Shown: positions 34,878 to 44,538, counted from the first letter of the stretch. The stretch: 64,000 nucleotides of DNA from Kocuria massiliensis (GCF_900169715.1 NZ_LT835161.1:124001-188000); one strand, 5' to 3'. The notes: generated from the sequence alone by a model not told the origin. Numbers and translations are program-made.

Positions 34878-35855
34878 ATGACACAACCATTGAAAGTTGC
34901 CGTCGTCGGAGCCGGCCGCATGGGTTCCGACCACATTATTCGTCTGCGTGACCGCATGAAGAACGTGCGTGTCACGGCGGTGATTGACATCGACCAGCCC
35001 AAGGCCGAAGCCGCCCTGGAAGGAATTGAAGGAGCTCGGGTCTACACCGACTTTACGGAGGCTCTCGACTCCGGAAACGTCGATGCCGTGATGGTGGCGA
35101 CGCCAGGTTTCCTTCATGAACAGGTGCTCTTGCCAGCGCTCAGCCGGGGGTTCAAGGTCTTTTGCGAAAAGCCGCTGACGCCCGATTCCGAGTCGGCGTG
35201 GCGCATCGTGGAAGCCGAGGCGGCAATGGGCCGCAAGCTGGTCCAGGTGGGCTTCATGCGCCGGTTCGACGAGGGCTACCGTCGCATCCGGTCGGCCGTC
35301 CAGTCGGGTGAACATGGCGAACTATTGGCGCTGGACTGCGAGCACATCAACCCAAACGTCCCGGATTCCTACACGGGTCGCAATTTGATTGATGACACCG
35401 TGGTCCACGAGTTCGACGTCGTGCGGTATCTGACCGGGGAAGAAATCACCACGGTTCAGGTCCGCACCGGTAAAAACTCCAGTGCTGCTAAAGAAGGCTT
35501 GGTGGATCCGGCGCAGGTTCTCGCGGATACCGAAGGCGGTGTCAGGGTCTCGGTCAACACCCACGTCACTGCCGGATACGGATACGCGGTATCGACGAGA
35601 GCCACCTTCGAAAAAAATCACCTCCAAGAGGGCGTCGACCACGTAACCCCTGGGTTCGAGGAACGGTTCGTCGATGCCTACGACACCGAGGTGCAGGAAT
35701 GGATTGATGACTGCCTGAGTGGCGAATTGAATGGCCCCGATGCATGGGACGGCTACGCGGCAGCTGCGTGCTGCGAGGCCGGATTGCGTGCCATCGAAGA
35801 CCCCGGAACGTCAGTCGACGTTGTGCTGAACGAGAAGCCCGACTTGTACCGGTAG
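34878..35855 (+). CDS. iolG: Inositol 2-dehydrogenase (Gfo/Idh/MocA family)
   Basis: NAD-dependent oxidation of myo-inositol to 2-keto-myo-inositol, the entry step. The 325-residue protein has the Rossmann loop VAVVGAGRMGSDHI (residues 6-19), the EKP motif in FCEKPLTPDSESAW with the Lys that binds cofactor and substrate, GFMRRFDEGYRRI, and DDTVVHEFDVVRYLTG with the catalytic Asp/His region. Length and motifs fit IolG better than the other Gfo/Idh proteins in the window. AAAGGAAGC precedes the ATG. Confidence 0.88.
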   Translation: MTQPLKVAVVGAGRMGSDHIIRLRDRMKNVRVTAVIDIDQPKAEAALEGIEGARVYTDFTEALDSGNVDAVMVATPGFLHEQVLLPALSRGFKVFCEKPLTPDSESAWRIVEAEAAMGRKLVQVGFMRRFDEGYRRIRSAVQSGEHGELLALDCEHINPNVPDSYTGRNLIDDTVVHEFDVVRYLTGEEITTVQVRTGKNSSAAKEGLVDPAQVLADTEGGVRVSVNTHVTAGYGYAVSTRATFEKNHLQEGVDHVTPGFEERFVDAYDTEVQEWIDDCLSGELNGPDAWDGYAAAACCEAGLRAIEDPGTSVDVVLNEKPDLYR

Positions 35856-35906
35856 GCCATTCGCAGAAACGGCAAAAAATTTGAAATCCCTATAGGCAAG
35901 ACCCAT

Positions 35907-35930
35907 ATTTGTGCATATGATAGGACAAAT
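35907..35930. promoter_or_regulatory. Inositol-type operator before the second isomerase gene
   Basis: Arms ATTTGT (35907-35912) and ACAAAT (35925-35930) enclose TGATAGGACA (35918-35927; TGTCCTATCA on the other strand), one mismatch from the shared word. It lies 125 bases before the GTG at 36056, suggesting a separate regulated promoter for the isomerase/transporter pair. Confidence 0.5.
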
Positions 35931-36055
35931 AGGGAAGCGCCCCTGAATCGGGGCCTGTTCGGGAAACCGGCAGGCCCCATTTTCAGACCAACTTTCCATT
36001 GCGATGCAAATCACATGACTGGACGTGTGCTCCACCAACTGAGTAGGGAGACTCT

Positions 36056-36934
36056 GTGAAATACGCTCTAGATCCCACACCTTTCCATTCCACACATTCG
36101 CTTCTTGAATTCCCGCGGGTGGTCAAAGATCTGGGGTACGACTATCTCCAGATGACTCCCCATCCGGATTTCATCCCCTTCTTTCGCCACCCCAAGGCCG
36201 ACGACGAACTGGTCGCGCAGTTGGCGAAGGCCTGCCGCGACGCTGACGTGGAGATCGCGTCGGTCTTGCCGGTCATGCGGTGGTCATCCCCCGATCCGGA
36301 CGCTCGCGAGGCGGCGGTGCGGCACTGGAAACGCATCATCCAGATCGCCGTGGACCTCGGGGTGCAACAGCTCAATACGGAGTTCTCCGGAAGGCCGGAA
36401 CTTGCCGAAGAATCCGAGCGTGCTTTTTACCGCTCGATGGAGGAACTGCTCCCGATCATCGAGCGAGAGGACCTCCATGTCGCCATCGACCCCCACCCTG
36501 ACGATTTTGTCGAGCAGGGGCTCGAGGCATGGCGGGTAATCCGCGGGGTGAACTCCAAGAATCTTGGAATGGTTTACGTTGCTTGCCACACCTTCCATAT
36601 GGAAGATGAACCGCTCGACATCATGCGAGCTGCAGGCGACCGACTCAGAGTCGTCCACGTTGCGGATACCATGGATCACCATCGATCCAATGGCCTCAGG
36701 TACATCACCAATCCTCCCGGGAGTCCCGCGCGCGTCCACCAGCACCTAAAGATCGGTGATGGCGACGTCAACTGGGAGGAATTCTTTGGGGGACTGAATG
36801 AGATCGGATTCTTGGACTCCGAGGAGACCGTCATGGTTTCGAGCGTTTTCGCAGAGAATGAAGATGCCGCCAAAGTTTCCCGCTATCAACTCGACACGAT
36901 GAGGAAGAGGGTTGAAGCGGTTCGCCGGGGTTAA
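36056..36934 (+). CDS. Sugar phosphate isomerase/epimerase, IolE/IolI-like
   Basis: A 292-residue xylose-isomerase-like TIM barrel: MKYALDPTPFHSTHSLLEFPRVVKDLGYDYLQMTPHPDFIPFF, QQLNTEFSGRPELAEESE, VAIDPHPDDFVEQG, LGMVYVACHTFHME and RVVHVADTMDHHRSNG. The family acts on keto-sugars or keto-cyclitols, and an IolI/IolH-like role in inositol-stereoisomer use is plausible. GTG start after TAGGGAG. It sits between a putative operator and the IolT-like transporter. The reaction is not established. Confidence 0.8.
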   Translation: MKYALDPTPFHSTHSLLEFPRVVKDLGYDYLQMTPHPDFIPFFRHPKADDELVAQLAKACRDADVEIASVLPVMRWSSPDPDAREAAVRHWKRIIQIAVDLGVQQLNTEFSGRPELAEESERAFYRSMEELLPIIEREDLHVAIDPHPDDFVEQGLEAWRVIRGVNSKNLGMVYVACHTFHMEDEPLDIMRAAGDRLRVVHVADTMDHHRSNGLRYITNPPGSPARVHQHLKIGDGDVNWEEFFGGLNEIGFLDSEETVMVSSVFAENEDAAKVSRYQLDTMRKRVEAVRRG

Positions 36935-37013
36935 AGAACGCCCCACCACCCATCACCTGTAGTTCATTGAGCGTGGGATTGGATGTCCCTCGCCTGTTGA
37001 TAAAGGAGTCATC

Positions 37014-38459
37014 ATGAGCGCCGTCACACCGGAGAGACCTTCGACGTCTCTCCCTCCCTTGACCGATGGGCCCCACAAGAAGCGATTGGGCGTCGTCGCC
37101 TTAGTCGCGACCTTCGGTGGTCTGTTGTTCGGTTACGACACTGGCGTGATCAATGGTGCGCTGGAGCCGATGAGCGAGACTCTCGGCTTGACCGCTGATA
37201 CCCAGGGTCTCGTTACGAGTACTTTGCTGGTTGGCGCTGCCGTCGGCGCGGTGAGCATTGGAAAGCTCTCCGACGCGTGGGGCCGCCGAAAGACCATTCT
37301 TCTGTTGGCCGTACTGTTCTTCTTGGGCACGCTGGTGTGCGTCTTTGCGCCTGAGCTGTTCACGTTGCTCGTGGGTCGTTTCTTGCTGGGCCTCGCCGTG
37401 GGCGGCGCCTCCGCTGTGGTTCCCGTGTTCCTCGCCGAGCTGGCACCATTCGAAATCCGAGGCTCGCTCTCGGGCCGGAATGAAATGATGATCGTCGTCG
37501 GCCAGTTGGCCGCGTTCGTGGTCAACGCTATTCTCGGAAACACTCTGGGTCACCTGGACCACGTCTGGCGCATCATGCTGGCCGTGTGTGCTCTTCCCGC
37601 GATCTTCCTGTTCATCGGAATGTTGCGGATGCCTGAATCGCCGCGCTGGTTGATCACCCAAGGTCGTCGCGACGAAGCCCTCACGGTCCTCAAGACGATC
37701 CGCTCCGAGGAGCGCGCGATCGCCGAGATCGAGGACGTCGAGCAGGTCAACAAGCTCGAAGAGAAAAAGCATGAGTCCGGTCTGTCGGCCGTTTTCAAGA
37801 ATAAGTGGCTGTTGCGCATCCTCTTGGTGGGTGTTGCGGTCGCGGTATTCCAGCAGTTCACGGGCATCAACTCGATCATGTACTACGGTTCGATCGTTCT
37901 GGAGCAGTCCGGCTTCGCCGCGAACGCCGCGTTGATCGCTAACATCGCGCCGGGTGTGATCGCCGTGATCGGTGCGTTCATCGCATTGTGGATGATGGAA
38001 AAGGTCAACCGGCGCACCACGATCATCACCGGCTACTCGCTCGTGACCATCTTCCACGTGTTGATCGGCATTGCGTCCATGACGATTCCCGAGGACAGCG
38101 CCATTCGACCCTTCATCATCCTGATCCTGGTGGTCGGGTTCGTGGGATCGATGCAGACCTTCCTCAACGTGGCCACCTGGGTGCTGCTCTCCGAAATCTT
38201 CCCGCTTCACATGCGTGCGGTCGGAATGGGCTTCACCGTGTTCTGCCTGTGGATCGCCAACGCCTTCGTGAGCTACATGTTCCCGGTGGTGCTTAACGCG
38301 GTTGGCCTGACCGGATCCTTCTTCGGATTCGCCGTCATCAACGCCATCGCCGTCCTGGTTATGTACCGGTTCCTCCCCGAAACTCGAGGCCGCACCCTCG
38401 AGTCGGTCGAAGAAGATGTCACCACCGGTGCGATCTTCCAGGTTGGACGCAAGAAGTAA
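37014..38459 (+). CDS. iolT: MFS sugar porter, IolT-like inositol:proton symporter
   Basis: Predicted myo-inositol uptake carrier in the cytoplasmic membrane. The 481 residues and 12 hydrophobic segments carry the sugar-porter signatures: FGYDTGVINGALEPM in TM1, GKLSDAWGRRKT (loop 2-3), PESPRWLITQGR (end of TM6), FQQFTGINSIMYYG in TM7 and FLPETRGRTLE after TM12. These match the major myo-inositol transporters of Bacillus and Corynebacterium. Assignment to inositol rests on cluster position. AAAGGAG precedes the ATG, and a perfect-stem terminator follows. Confidence 0.88.
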   Translation: MSAVTPERPSTSLPPLTDGPHKKRLGVVALVATFGGLLFGYDTGVINGALEPMSETLGLTADTQGLVTSTLLVGAAVGAVSIGKLSDAWGRRKTILLLAVLFFLGTLVCVFAPELFTLLVGRFLLGLAVGGASAVVPVFLAELAPFEIRGSLSGRNEMMIVVGQLAAFVVNAILGNTLGHLDHVWRIMLAVCALPAIFLFIGMLRMPESPRWLITQGRRDEALTVLKTIRSEERAIAEIEDVEQVNKLEEKKHESGLSAVFKNKWLLRILLVGVAVAVFQQFTGINSIMYYGSIVLEQSGFAANAALIANIAPGVIAVIGAFIALWMMEKVNRRTTIITGYSLVTIFHVLIGIASMTIPEDSAIRPFIILILVVGFVGSMQTFLNVATWVLLSEIFPLHMRAVGMGFTVFCLWIANAFVSYMFPVVLNAVGLTGSFFGFAVINAIAVLVMYRFLPETRGRTLESVEEDVTTGAIFQVGRKK

Positions 38460-38521
38460 CCCGGCGACGCGCAGGATGGTCTCTTCACCCGGCCATTCTT
38501 GGGGGTGTCGTTGAGGATATG

Positions 38522-38556
38522 AACGGGGCCGCTCGCACGTCGCGAGCGGCCCCGTT
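38522..38556. terminator. Terminator ending the inositol cluster
   Basis: Perfect 15-bp arms AACGGGGCCGCTCGC (38522-38536) and GCGAGCGGCCCCGTT (38542-38556) around an ACGTC loop, ending in TTT. It lies 63 bases after the transporter stop and also faces the convergent ABC exporter 3' end. Confidence 0.9.
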
Positions 38557-38593
38557 TGCGTGTGGCTCAGCAACCGGGATTCGCGAAGTCGGG

Positions 38594-40519
38594 CTAGTCC
38601 TCGTCCACGGGATCTGCCATGGCGAATTGCGCCTTATACAGCTCGTAGTAAGCGCCGCGGCGGGACATGAGCTCCGTGTGATGACCTTGTTCCACGATCT
38701 GGCCGTCGTTCATCACGAGGATCGTGTCGGCGTCACGAATGGTTGAGAGCCGATGGGCGATCACAAAGGACGTTCGGGAAGCTCGAAGTGCAGACATCGC
38801 CTTTTGCACCAACACCTCGGTGCGAGTGTCCACGGAGGACGTGGCCTCGTCCAGAATCAGGACGGAAGGGTTCGCGATGAAGGCTCGAGCAATTGTGATG
38901 AGCTGGCGTTCACCCGCAGAAACAGTGCCACCCTCTTGATCGATCACCGTCTCGTAGCCTTCCGGTAAGGCATGGACGAATCGATCCACGTACGTGGCCT
39001 TGGCCGCCTCGAGCACTTCGTCATCGGACGCGTCCAAACGCCCATACCGAATATTTTCCCGGATGGTTCCCTCGAAGAGGACCGCGTCCTGAAGCACTAT
39101 TCCGGTGGCCGATCGAAGTTGGCGACGGCTCATGTTTCGAACATCCGTCCCGTCAAGGGTGAGCGAACCAGAGTCGATCTCGTAGAACCGCATCATGAGG
39201 TTGACCAGCGTGGTTTTGCCTGCGCCCGTGGGTCCGACAATCGCCACCGTTTGCCCTGGCGTGGCGAGAAGACTCAGGTCCTTAATGAGCAGGGTTTCAG
39301 GCGTGTAGGAGAAATTCACGCTGGAAAACTCGATGCGCCCAGCGGCTCGCCTTCCGGAGGAAGCCTTTTCATGATCCGAGGGGGAATCCGGCAACTGCTC
39401 AGGCTCATCCAACAGTTCGTAGACGCGTTCCGCACTGGCGACGCCGGACTGCAGCATATTGGCCATTCCCGCGATTTCGCCGAGCGGCTGATTGAATTCG
39501 CGGGAGTACTGGATGAACGCGGTTGCGCCGCCAAGGCTGAGCTGTCCGCTGGCGACCTTGAGCCCTCCCAAGACGGCAATGCCCACGTACCCGAGGTAGG
39601 AGACGAACTGCATGATGGGCATGATCGTGCCCGAAAGAAACTGAGCGCGGAAAGACGCCTCAAACACGCGTTCGTTGTGCTCCCGGAAGGTCCGGGTCAT
39701 GTCGTCTGAGCGTCCGTACACCGATACGAGGTCGTGCCCCGTGAAAGATTCCTCGATATGCCCGTTCAGTTCACCGGTGGACTTCCACTGCGCAGCGAAA
39801 AGCTTCTGACTGCGTTGACCGATCGCGCCAACCACCACAGCCGAGATGGGGATAGCCAGGAGCGCGACCAAAGCCAACTGCCACGAGAGCACGAACATCA
39901 TCACGGCCACGCCCACGACCATGAGGATCGCATGAACCAGGGCCGCCAGCGCTTGTTGTAGCGCCTGCTGAACGTTGTCGACGTCGTTGGTGGTACGGGA
40001 CAGCATGTCGCCACGTGTGTGAGTGTCGAAGTAGCTGAGCGGCAGAGCGTTGAGTTTATCTTCGACCCGGGAGCGCATGTCGTAGACCACGTGCATCACG
40101 AGGTCGTTGAGCATGCGTTCCTGAATCCAGAAGAACAATCCTGAGAGGACGTACATGCTCAGCACGAGTAACAACGATGCCCCAAGCTCACCGAAATCGA
40201 TGCCGTGACCGGGGACGAAATGCACGCCCGTTAACATGTCTGCCATCTGGTGGTCGCCTTTGGCCCGCATGCCGGCGATCACGGCGTCGGGGCTGGCGTC
40301 GGCGGGCATCCGCGCCCCGATGATTCCGGCGAAAATGAGGTCGATACCGTGGCCCAGAACCCGCGGCGCGATAACGTTCAACGCCACCGATGCGACAAGC
40401 AACACCGTCATGATGACCACGTGCCATGGGCGGCGGCCCAATTCCCGGATGATTCTGAGGGTCGTGGGCCAGAAGGCTTTGGCGGGTCCAGGCTGAGCGC
40501 CTTCGGGAAACTCACTCAT
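38594..40519 (-). CDS. ABC exporter half-transporter, catalytically competent subunit
   Basis: A 641-residue type IV ABC half-transporter: an N-terminal six-helix membrane domain (about 30-350) fused to an ATPase domain. Walker A GPTGAGKT is at 429-436, the signature VSAGE at 533-537 and Walker B/D-loop ILDEATSSVD at 555-564 with the catalytic Glu. It overlaps the preceding subunit gene by ATGA, so the two form a heterodimer, as in TmrAB or BmrCD. An 80-residue insertion in the first extracellular loop (MPADASPDAV...GHGID) is typical of this subunit. Likely exports drugs or lipid-like compounds; substrate unknown. Confidence 0.9.
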   Translation of the reverse strand: MSEFPEGAQPGPAKAFWPTTLRIIRELGRRPWHVVIMTVLLVASVALNVIAPRVLGHGIDLIFAGIIGARMPADASPDAVIAGMRAKGDHQMADMLTGVHFVPGHGIDFGELGASLLLVLSMYVLSGLFFWIQERMLNDLVMHVVYDMRSRVEDKLNALPLSYFDTHTRGDMLSRTTNDVDNVQQALQQALAALVHAILMVVGVAVMMFVLSWQLALVALLAIPISAVVVGAIGQRSQKLFAAQWKSTGELNGHIEESFTGHDLVSVYGRSDDMTRTFREHNERVFEASFRAQFLSGTIMPIMQFVSYLGYVGIAVLGGLKVASGQLSLGGATAFIQYSREFNQPLGEIAGMANMLQSGVASAERVYELLDEPEQLPDSPSDHEKASSGRRAAGRIEFSSVNFSYTPETLLIKDLSLLATPGQTVAIVGPTGAGKTTLVNLMMRFYEIDSGSLTLDGTDVRNMSRRQLRSATGIVLQDAVLFEGTIRENIRYGRLDASDDEVLEAAKATYVDRFVHALPEGYETVIDQEGGTVSAGERQLITIARAFIANPSVLILDEATSSVDTRTEVLVQKAMSALRASRTSFVIAHRLSTIRDADTILVMNDGQIVEQGHHTELMSRRGAYYELYKAQFAMADPVDED

Positions 40520-42273
40520 GAGGCTTCCTCCGCCGAGAGCTGGGATTCGACGATTTCTTGATAGGTTTCCGAGCTGGCCAGCAACTCGTCGTGGGTGCCC
40601 CGTGCGACGATGCGGCCGGCATCAAGAACGAGGATCTGATCGGCACCAGTCACGGTCGAGACGCGTTGTGCCACGACAATCACGGTCGCGTCTCGTGTGG
40701 CGGGTGCTAGAGCGCTCCGCAGGCGAGCATCGGTCGAGACATCCAGGGCGGAGAAGGAATCGTCGAAAAGGTAAATCACCGGCCGTGATGCGACGGCGCG
40801 GGCGATACAGAGGCGTTGACGCTGGCCTCCGGAAACGTTCGTGCCTCCTTGCGCGATCTCGGATTCCAACCCCCTCGCGGGATTTTCCTCGCTGCCGGTA
40901 TTCCGATGCCGAACGAAATCTTCGGCCTGCGAGATGCGAAGGGCGTCCCACAGCTCCTCGTCGGTTGCCTCTGGGTTGCCGAAGCGCAGGTTGGAACCGA
41001 CAGTGCCCGAGAACAGGTACGGCTTTTGAGGCACGATTGCTACACGTTGGGTGATATCGGCCGCGGCCAGGTCTCGAACATTCACACCGTCGAGGAGAAC
41101 TTCTCCGCGCGTGACGTCGTGTAGGCGCGGGATGAGGTGCACAGCCGTCGTCTTGCCGGAGCCGGTGGACCCGATGATGGCCGTGGTAGTTCCTGGTTCG
41201 GCACGGAAACTGATGCCTGAGAGCACGGGGTCGTCCGCACCGGGGTAGTGGAACTCGACATCGCGAAACTCGACGACGCCGTGACACCGGTCGGGAATAA
41301 CGGTCCGATCAGCGGAATGAACGGCGGGTACGGTTTCGAGCACCTGGCCGATGCGACGAGCACAGATCATGGCTCGTGGAAACATCATGGCCGCGAACGA
41401 ACCCATCATGACGGCCAGCAAGATCTGCATGAGGTACTGGAGGAACGCGGTCAGGGAACCAACCTCCATGTGTCCGGCGTCGACCCGGTGCCCACCAAAC
41501 CAGAGAACGGCGACTTCGGCTCCGTGAAGCAGGATCGTCAGAATGGGCCCCATGAGAACGAAGATGCGTCCGATCTTCACGGAGATGTCGGTGATCTCGC
41601 GGTTGGCTACGTCAAACCGTTGCGTTTCAAAGGGTTCTCTCACGAACGCTCTGATGACGCGAATGCCCATGATCTGTTCGCGAAGCACGCCGTTGACGGC
41701 ATCGACCTTGTCTTGCATGACCGTGAACTGAGGGATCAGCTTGCGAACGAGGACCGTCATGGTGCCGACGACGAGTGGAGCGGCCACCACCACGAGCCAG
41801 GACAAACCGACGTCTTCCTGAAGGGACATGATGATCCCGCCGATCACCATCAACGGCAGCGTGACCATGAAATTCATGACCATGACGACCAACATCTGCA
41901 CTTGTTGGACGTCGTTGGTTCCACGGGTGATGAGGGTCGGCGCACCGTATTCGGAGATTTCCTGGGTGCCGAATCTGTCCACGGAGGCATACACGGCAGC
42001 TCGGAGGTCTCGGCCTATAGCCATTGCGGTTTTTGCCCCGAAGTACACCGCCACGATGGCCGAAATGATTTGGGCGAGCGCTACGAGGAGCATGAGCCCG
42101 CCCGTGCGCCAGATGAAGTCGGTATCACCCGTGGCCACGCCGTCGTCGATGATGCGCGCGTTAAGACTTGGTAAGTACAGGATGGCCAACATCGAAATGA
42201 GCTGGAGGAGCACGACAATAACGATGTGACGTCGATAAGGTTTTGAAAATCGTCGAAGCACTGTAAAGAGCAT
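40516..42273 (-). CDS. ABC exporter half-transporter with degenerate catalytic Glu
   Basis: A 585-residue membrane-ATPase half-transporter, first gene of the pair. Walker A GSTGSGKT is at 368-375 and the signature VSGGQ at 480-484. Walker B reads YLFDDSFSALD (501-511), with Asp where the catalytic Glu is expected, so one of the two ATP sites of the heterodimer should be slow or inactive. That is a known and normal asymmetry for heterodimeric exporters. The TM1 start MLFTVLRRFSKPYRRHIVIVVLLQ fits MdlA-type proteins. Confidence 0.9.
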   Translation of the reverse strand: MLFTVLRRFSKPYRRHIVIVVLLQLISMLAILYLPSLNARIIDDGVATGDTDFIWRTGGLMLLVALAQIISAIVAVYFGAKTAMAIGRDLRAAVYASVDRFGTQEISEYGAPTLITRGTNDVQQVQMLVVMVMNFMVTLPLMVIGGIIMSLQEDVGLSWLVVVAAPLVVGTMTVLVRKLIPQFTVMQDKVDAVNGVLREQIMGIRVIRAFVREPFETQRFDVANREITDISVKIGRIFVLMGPILTILLHGAEVAVLWFGGHRVDAGHMEVGSLTAFLQYLMQILLAVMMGSFAAMMFPRAMICARRIGQVLETVPAVHSADRTVIPDRCHGVVEFRDVEFHYPGADDPVLSGISFRAEPGTTTAIIGSTGSGKTTAVHLIPRLHDVTRGEVLLDGVNVRDLAAADITQRVAIVPQKPYLFSGTVGSNLRFGNPEATDEELWDALRISQAEDFVRHRNTGSEENPARGLESEIAQGGTNVSGGQRQRLCIARAVASRPVIYLFDDSFSALDVSTDARLRSALAPATRDATVIVVAQRVSTVTGADQILVLDAGRIVARGTHDELLASSETYQEIVESQLSAEEAS

Positions 42274-42398
42274 GGGCCACCTGGGGTCCTGGGGCTAGAT
42301 GATCGTGTTCGGGGTCGAAACACAGCGTGGTTCCAGGAGACCAGCATTTCTTGGCCCGGTCAAGAGTTGAAATATATTCATTTTCTTCTGAGAAACCC

Positions 42399-42436
42399 CA
42401 TCAAGGGTGAATTGATGGATGACAGGTTGCATCCAT
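42399..42436. promoter_or_regulatory. Two palindromes before the alcohol dehydrogenase gene
   Basis: CATCAA-N7-TTGATG (42399-42417) overlaps ATGGATG-N8-CATCCAT (42415-42436). Both have perfect arms, and the second ends 10 bases before the start codon, so a bound repressor or a leader hairpin would block expression. The regulator is unknown. Confidence 0.45.
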
Positions 42437-42446
42437 GAGATGAGAG

Positions 42447-43592
42447 ATGAAGTATCGAGATATGACTCATGCCACTATTCCCCAGAAAATGCGTGCCGCC
42501 GTATGGGGCGGTGAATCATCGCGATTGACCGTCGAGACCATTCCCGTACCGATTCCACAAGCCGACGAGGCACTTGTAAAAATCACCGCCTGCGGTGTCT
42601 GCCACACGGATTTGCACGTTCTCAAGGGGGAGGTGGCCTTCCCAGCCCCGGCAGTGGTGGGGCATGAGATCAGTGGTGAGGTCGTCTCCATCGGGGAGGG
42701 GACACGTTCGGACGGCTCAATCGAGGTGGGGACGCAGGTCATAGGTGCCTTCATCATGCCGTGTACCCAGTGTGAGCAGTGCCGTGCAGGCCGAGATGAC
42801 CTGTGTGAAAAATTCTTTGCGGAAAACCGGCTCAAGGGAAATCTTTTCGACGGCACGTCACGTCTGACGGGTGCACAGGGCGAGCGGTTGTCCATGTATT
42901 CGATGGCGGGAATGGCTGAATACGCCGTCGTGCCGATGTCCGCTCTTGCATCCCGCCCCGAGAACGTTCCGGCCGAAGAAGGCGCGATCCTCGGGTGCGC
43001 CGCATTCACCGCGTACGGCGCGGTGCGGAAATCCGGGTTAGCCGAAGGTGAGACGGTCGCTGTGGTCGCGGTGGGTGGCGTCGGCTCGAGCCTGATCCAG
43101 GTGGCCAAGTATCAGGGAGCCGAGACCGTGATCGCGATCGACGTCGCCGACGAAAAGCTTGAGGCGGCCCGCGGCCTCGGGGCCGATGCGACGGTCAACT
43201 CGACGGACCGGGACGTTCGCGAAGCCGTCCTCGAACTGACAGGCGGTAAAGGGGTCCACGTGGCCTTCGAAGCCCTCGGGCGCCCGGAAACCTTCACCCA
43301 GGCCGCGTCGCTCTTGCGTGAGGGCGGTCGGATGGTGGCCATCGGAATTGCCCCGGGCGGCGTGACGGGTGAGGTGGAAATTTCGCCGCTCGTGCGCCGG
43401 GGTCAGACCATCACGGGATCCTTTGGTGCGGTGACGCGCATCGATCTCCCCGCGGTGGCGCAACTTGCCAGCGACGGCGGTTACCGCGTTAAAGAGGCGG
43501 TGACGAGGAAGTACTCTCTGGACGACGTCGATGACGCCTACCAAGCCCTCAACCGTGGCGAGATTACCGGCCGAGCGATCGTCGTCATGTGA
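42447..43592 (+). CDS. Zinc-dependent alcohol dehydrogenase (MDR family)
   Basis: A 381-residue medium-chain dehydrogenase. The catalytic zinc site is in ACGVCHTDLHVLKG and VVGHEISGEV. The structural zinc loop has four cysteines in CTQCEQCRAGRDDLC. The Rossmann loop is VAVGGVGSSLIQVA. It probably interconverts alcohols and aldehydes with NAD(P). An in-frame ATG at 42462 is an alternative start; neither has a strong ribosome site. The 3' end overlaps the convergent LysR gene by eight bases. Substrate unknown. Confidence 0.88.
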   Translation: MKYRDMTHATIPQKMRAAVWGGESSRLTVETIPVPIPQADEALVKITACGVCHTDLHVLKGEVAFPAPAVVGHEISGEVVSIGEGTRSDGSIEVGTQVIGAFIMPCTQCEQCRAGRDDLCEKFFAENRLKGNLFDGTSRLTGAQGERLSMYSMAGMAEYAVVPMSALASRPENVPAEEGAILGCAAFTAYGAVRKSGLAEGETVAVVAVGGVGSSLIQVAKYQGAETVIAIDVADEKLEAARGLGADATVNSTDRDVREAVLELTGGKGVHVAFEALGRPETFTQAASLLREGGRMVAIGIAPGGVTGEVEISPLVRRGQTITGSFGAVTRIDLPAVAQLASDGGYRVKEAVTRKYSLDDVDDAYQALNRGEITGRAIVVM

Positions 43593-44493
43593 TCGCCGCC
43601 CGGGTCGCCTCGACCGTGTGGTTGAGTAAGGCGGCGGTCGCGGGACGAAGCCGGGCTCCGCGCCTGGTCAGCGCGTAGAGGTCCCGATACAGTTCGGTGG
43701 CCATCGCCTCGGGCCAGGTGATGGGGTGAGGGGGTCGGTCTAGCGGATTAACTCCGTTGTCGAAGACCATGTCCGGCAAGAACGCGGCAGCCATTCCCGC
43801 CTGCACGAGGTCGTGGTGGAAACGTAAATCCGACGATTCGTAGGAGACCTTCGGTTCAAATCCCGCGCGTCGGCACATTCCTTTGGCCCAGTCGGAAGCT
43901 GTGGTGCCGGAGGTCTCGAAGACCCACGGAAGTTCGCGCAGGTCCTCCAGGCTCGCGACGGGCCACGGAGAATATGCCACGATGCGATCGCGAAAGAGGT
44001 GCACCGAATTCATCTCGGTGTCGACGGGTTGCGGGCGGCCAGAGAACTCATCCGTGATGGCGACGTCGGTGCGACGGCCCAACAAGCTGGATACCGCGGC
44101 CTCGGGCTCGAGGAGGTTGAACTCGACCGTGACGTCCGGGTGGGAGCTCTTCATGCGGTGGAGGATGTCCGCAAAATACGAGACCGCGAAGGAGCCGAAC
44201 GAGGAGAGGCGCACGGTGCCGTGGATGCGAGCCCGGCCGTCGTCGAGCTCTGCTTCCGCGGCCTCGAGAATTTCCACGATTTGATCCGCCCGGCGAGCCA
44301 ATTTTTTCCCTGAGGGGGTCAGGAGGATGCGCCGCCCCACCCGTTCCGTGAGGGCGATGCCGACGTCCTTCTCGAGGCCAGAGAGGTGCTGTGAGACGGC
44401 GGCCGGGCTGACGTCGTGGTCTCGGGCGACGGCCGAGAGGCTGCCGCGAGAATCGAGTTCCCGCAACAGAATCAGGCGGTGAACGTTGAGCAT
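43585..44493 (-). CDS. LysR regulator divergent from the ectoine-type operon
   Basis: A 302-residue LysR protein. The winged helix MLNVHRLILLRELDSRGSLSAVARDHDVSPAAVSQHLSGLEKDVGIALTERVGRRILLTPSGKKL is followed by an effector-binding domain (VRLSSFGSFAVSYFADILHRM onwards). It is divergent from the M24 gene with 148 bases between and a perfect palindrome in the gap, so it is the obvious candidate activator of the eight-gene run. Known ectoine clusters use an AsnC-type (DoeX) or MocR-type (EnuR) regulator instead. AAGGAG precedes the ATG. Confidence 0.88.
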   Translation of the reverse strand: MLNVHRLILLRELDSRGSLSAVARDHDVSPAAVSQHLSGLEKDVGIALTERVGRRILLTPSGKKLARRADQIVEILEAAEAELDDGRARIHGTVRLSSFGSFAVSYFADILHRMKSSHPDVTVEFNLLEPEAAVSSLLGRRTDVAITDEFSGRPQPVDTEMNSVHLFRDRIVAYSPWPVASLEDLRELPWVFETSGTTASDWAKGMCRRAGFEPKVSYESSDLRFHHDLVQAGMAAAFLPDMVFDNGVNPLDRPPHPITWPEAMATELYRDLYALTRRGARLRPATAALLNHTVEATRAAIT

Positions 44494-44523
44494 GGCGACT
44501 CCTTATGTCCGATGTTGCCAGCT

Positions 44524-44538
44524 TTAAGTACAACTTAA
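44524..44538. promoter_or_regulatory. Candidate LysR binding site TTAAGT-ACA-ACTTAA
   Basis: A perfect 15-bp inverted repeat containing a T-N11-A pair, located 31 bases from the LysR start and about 104 bases from the M24 start. That is the usual position of a LysR recognition site in a divergent promoter. Confidence 0.6.
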
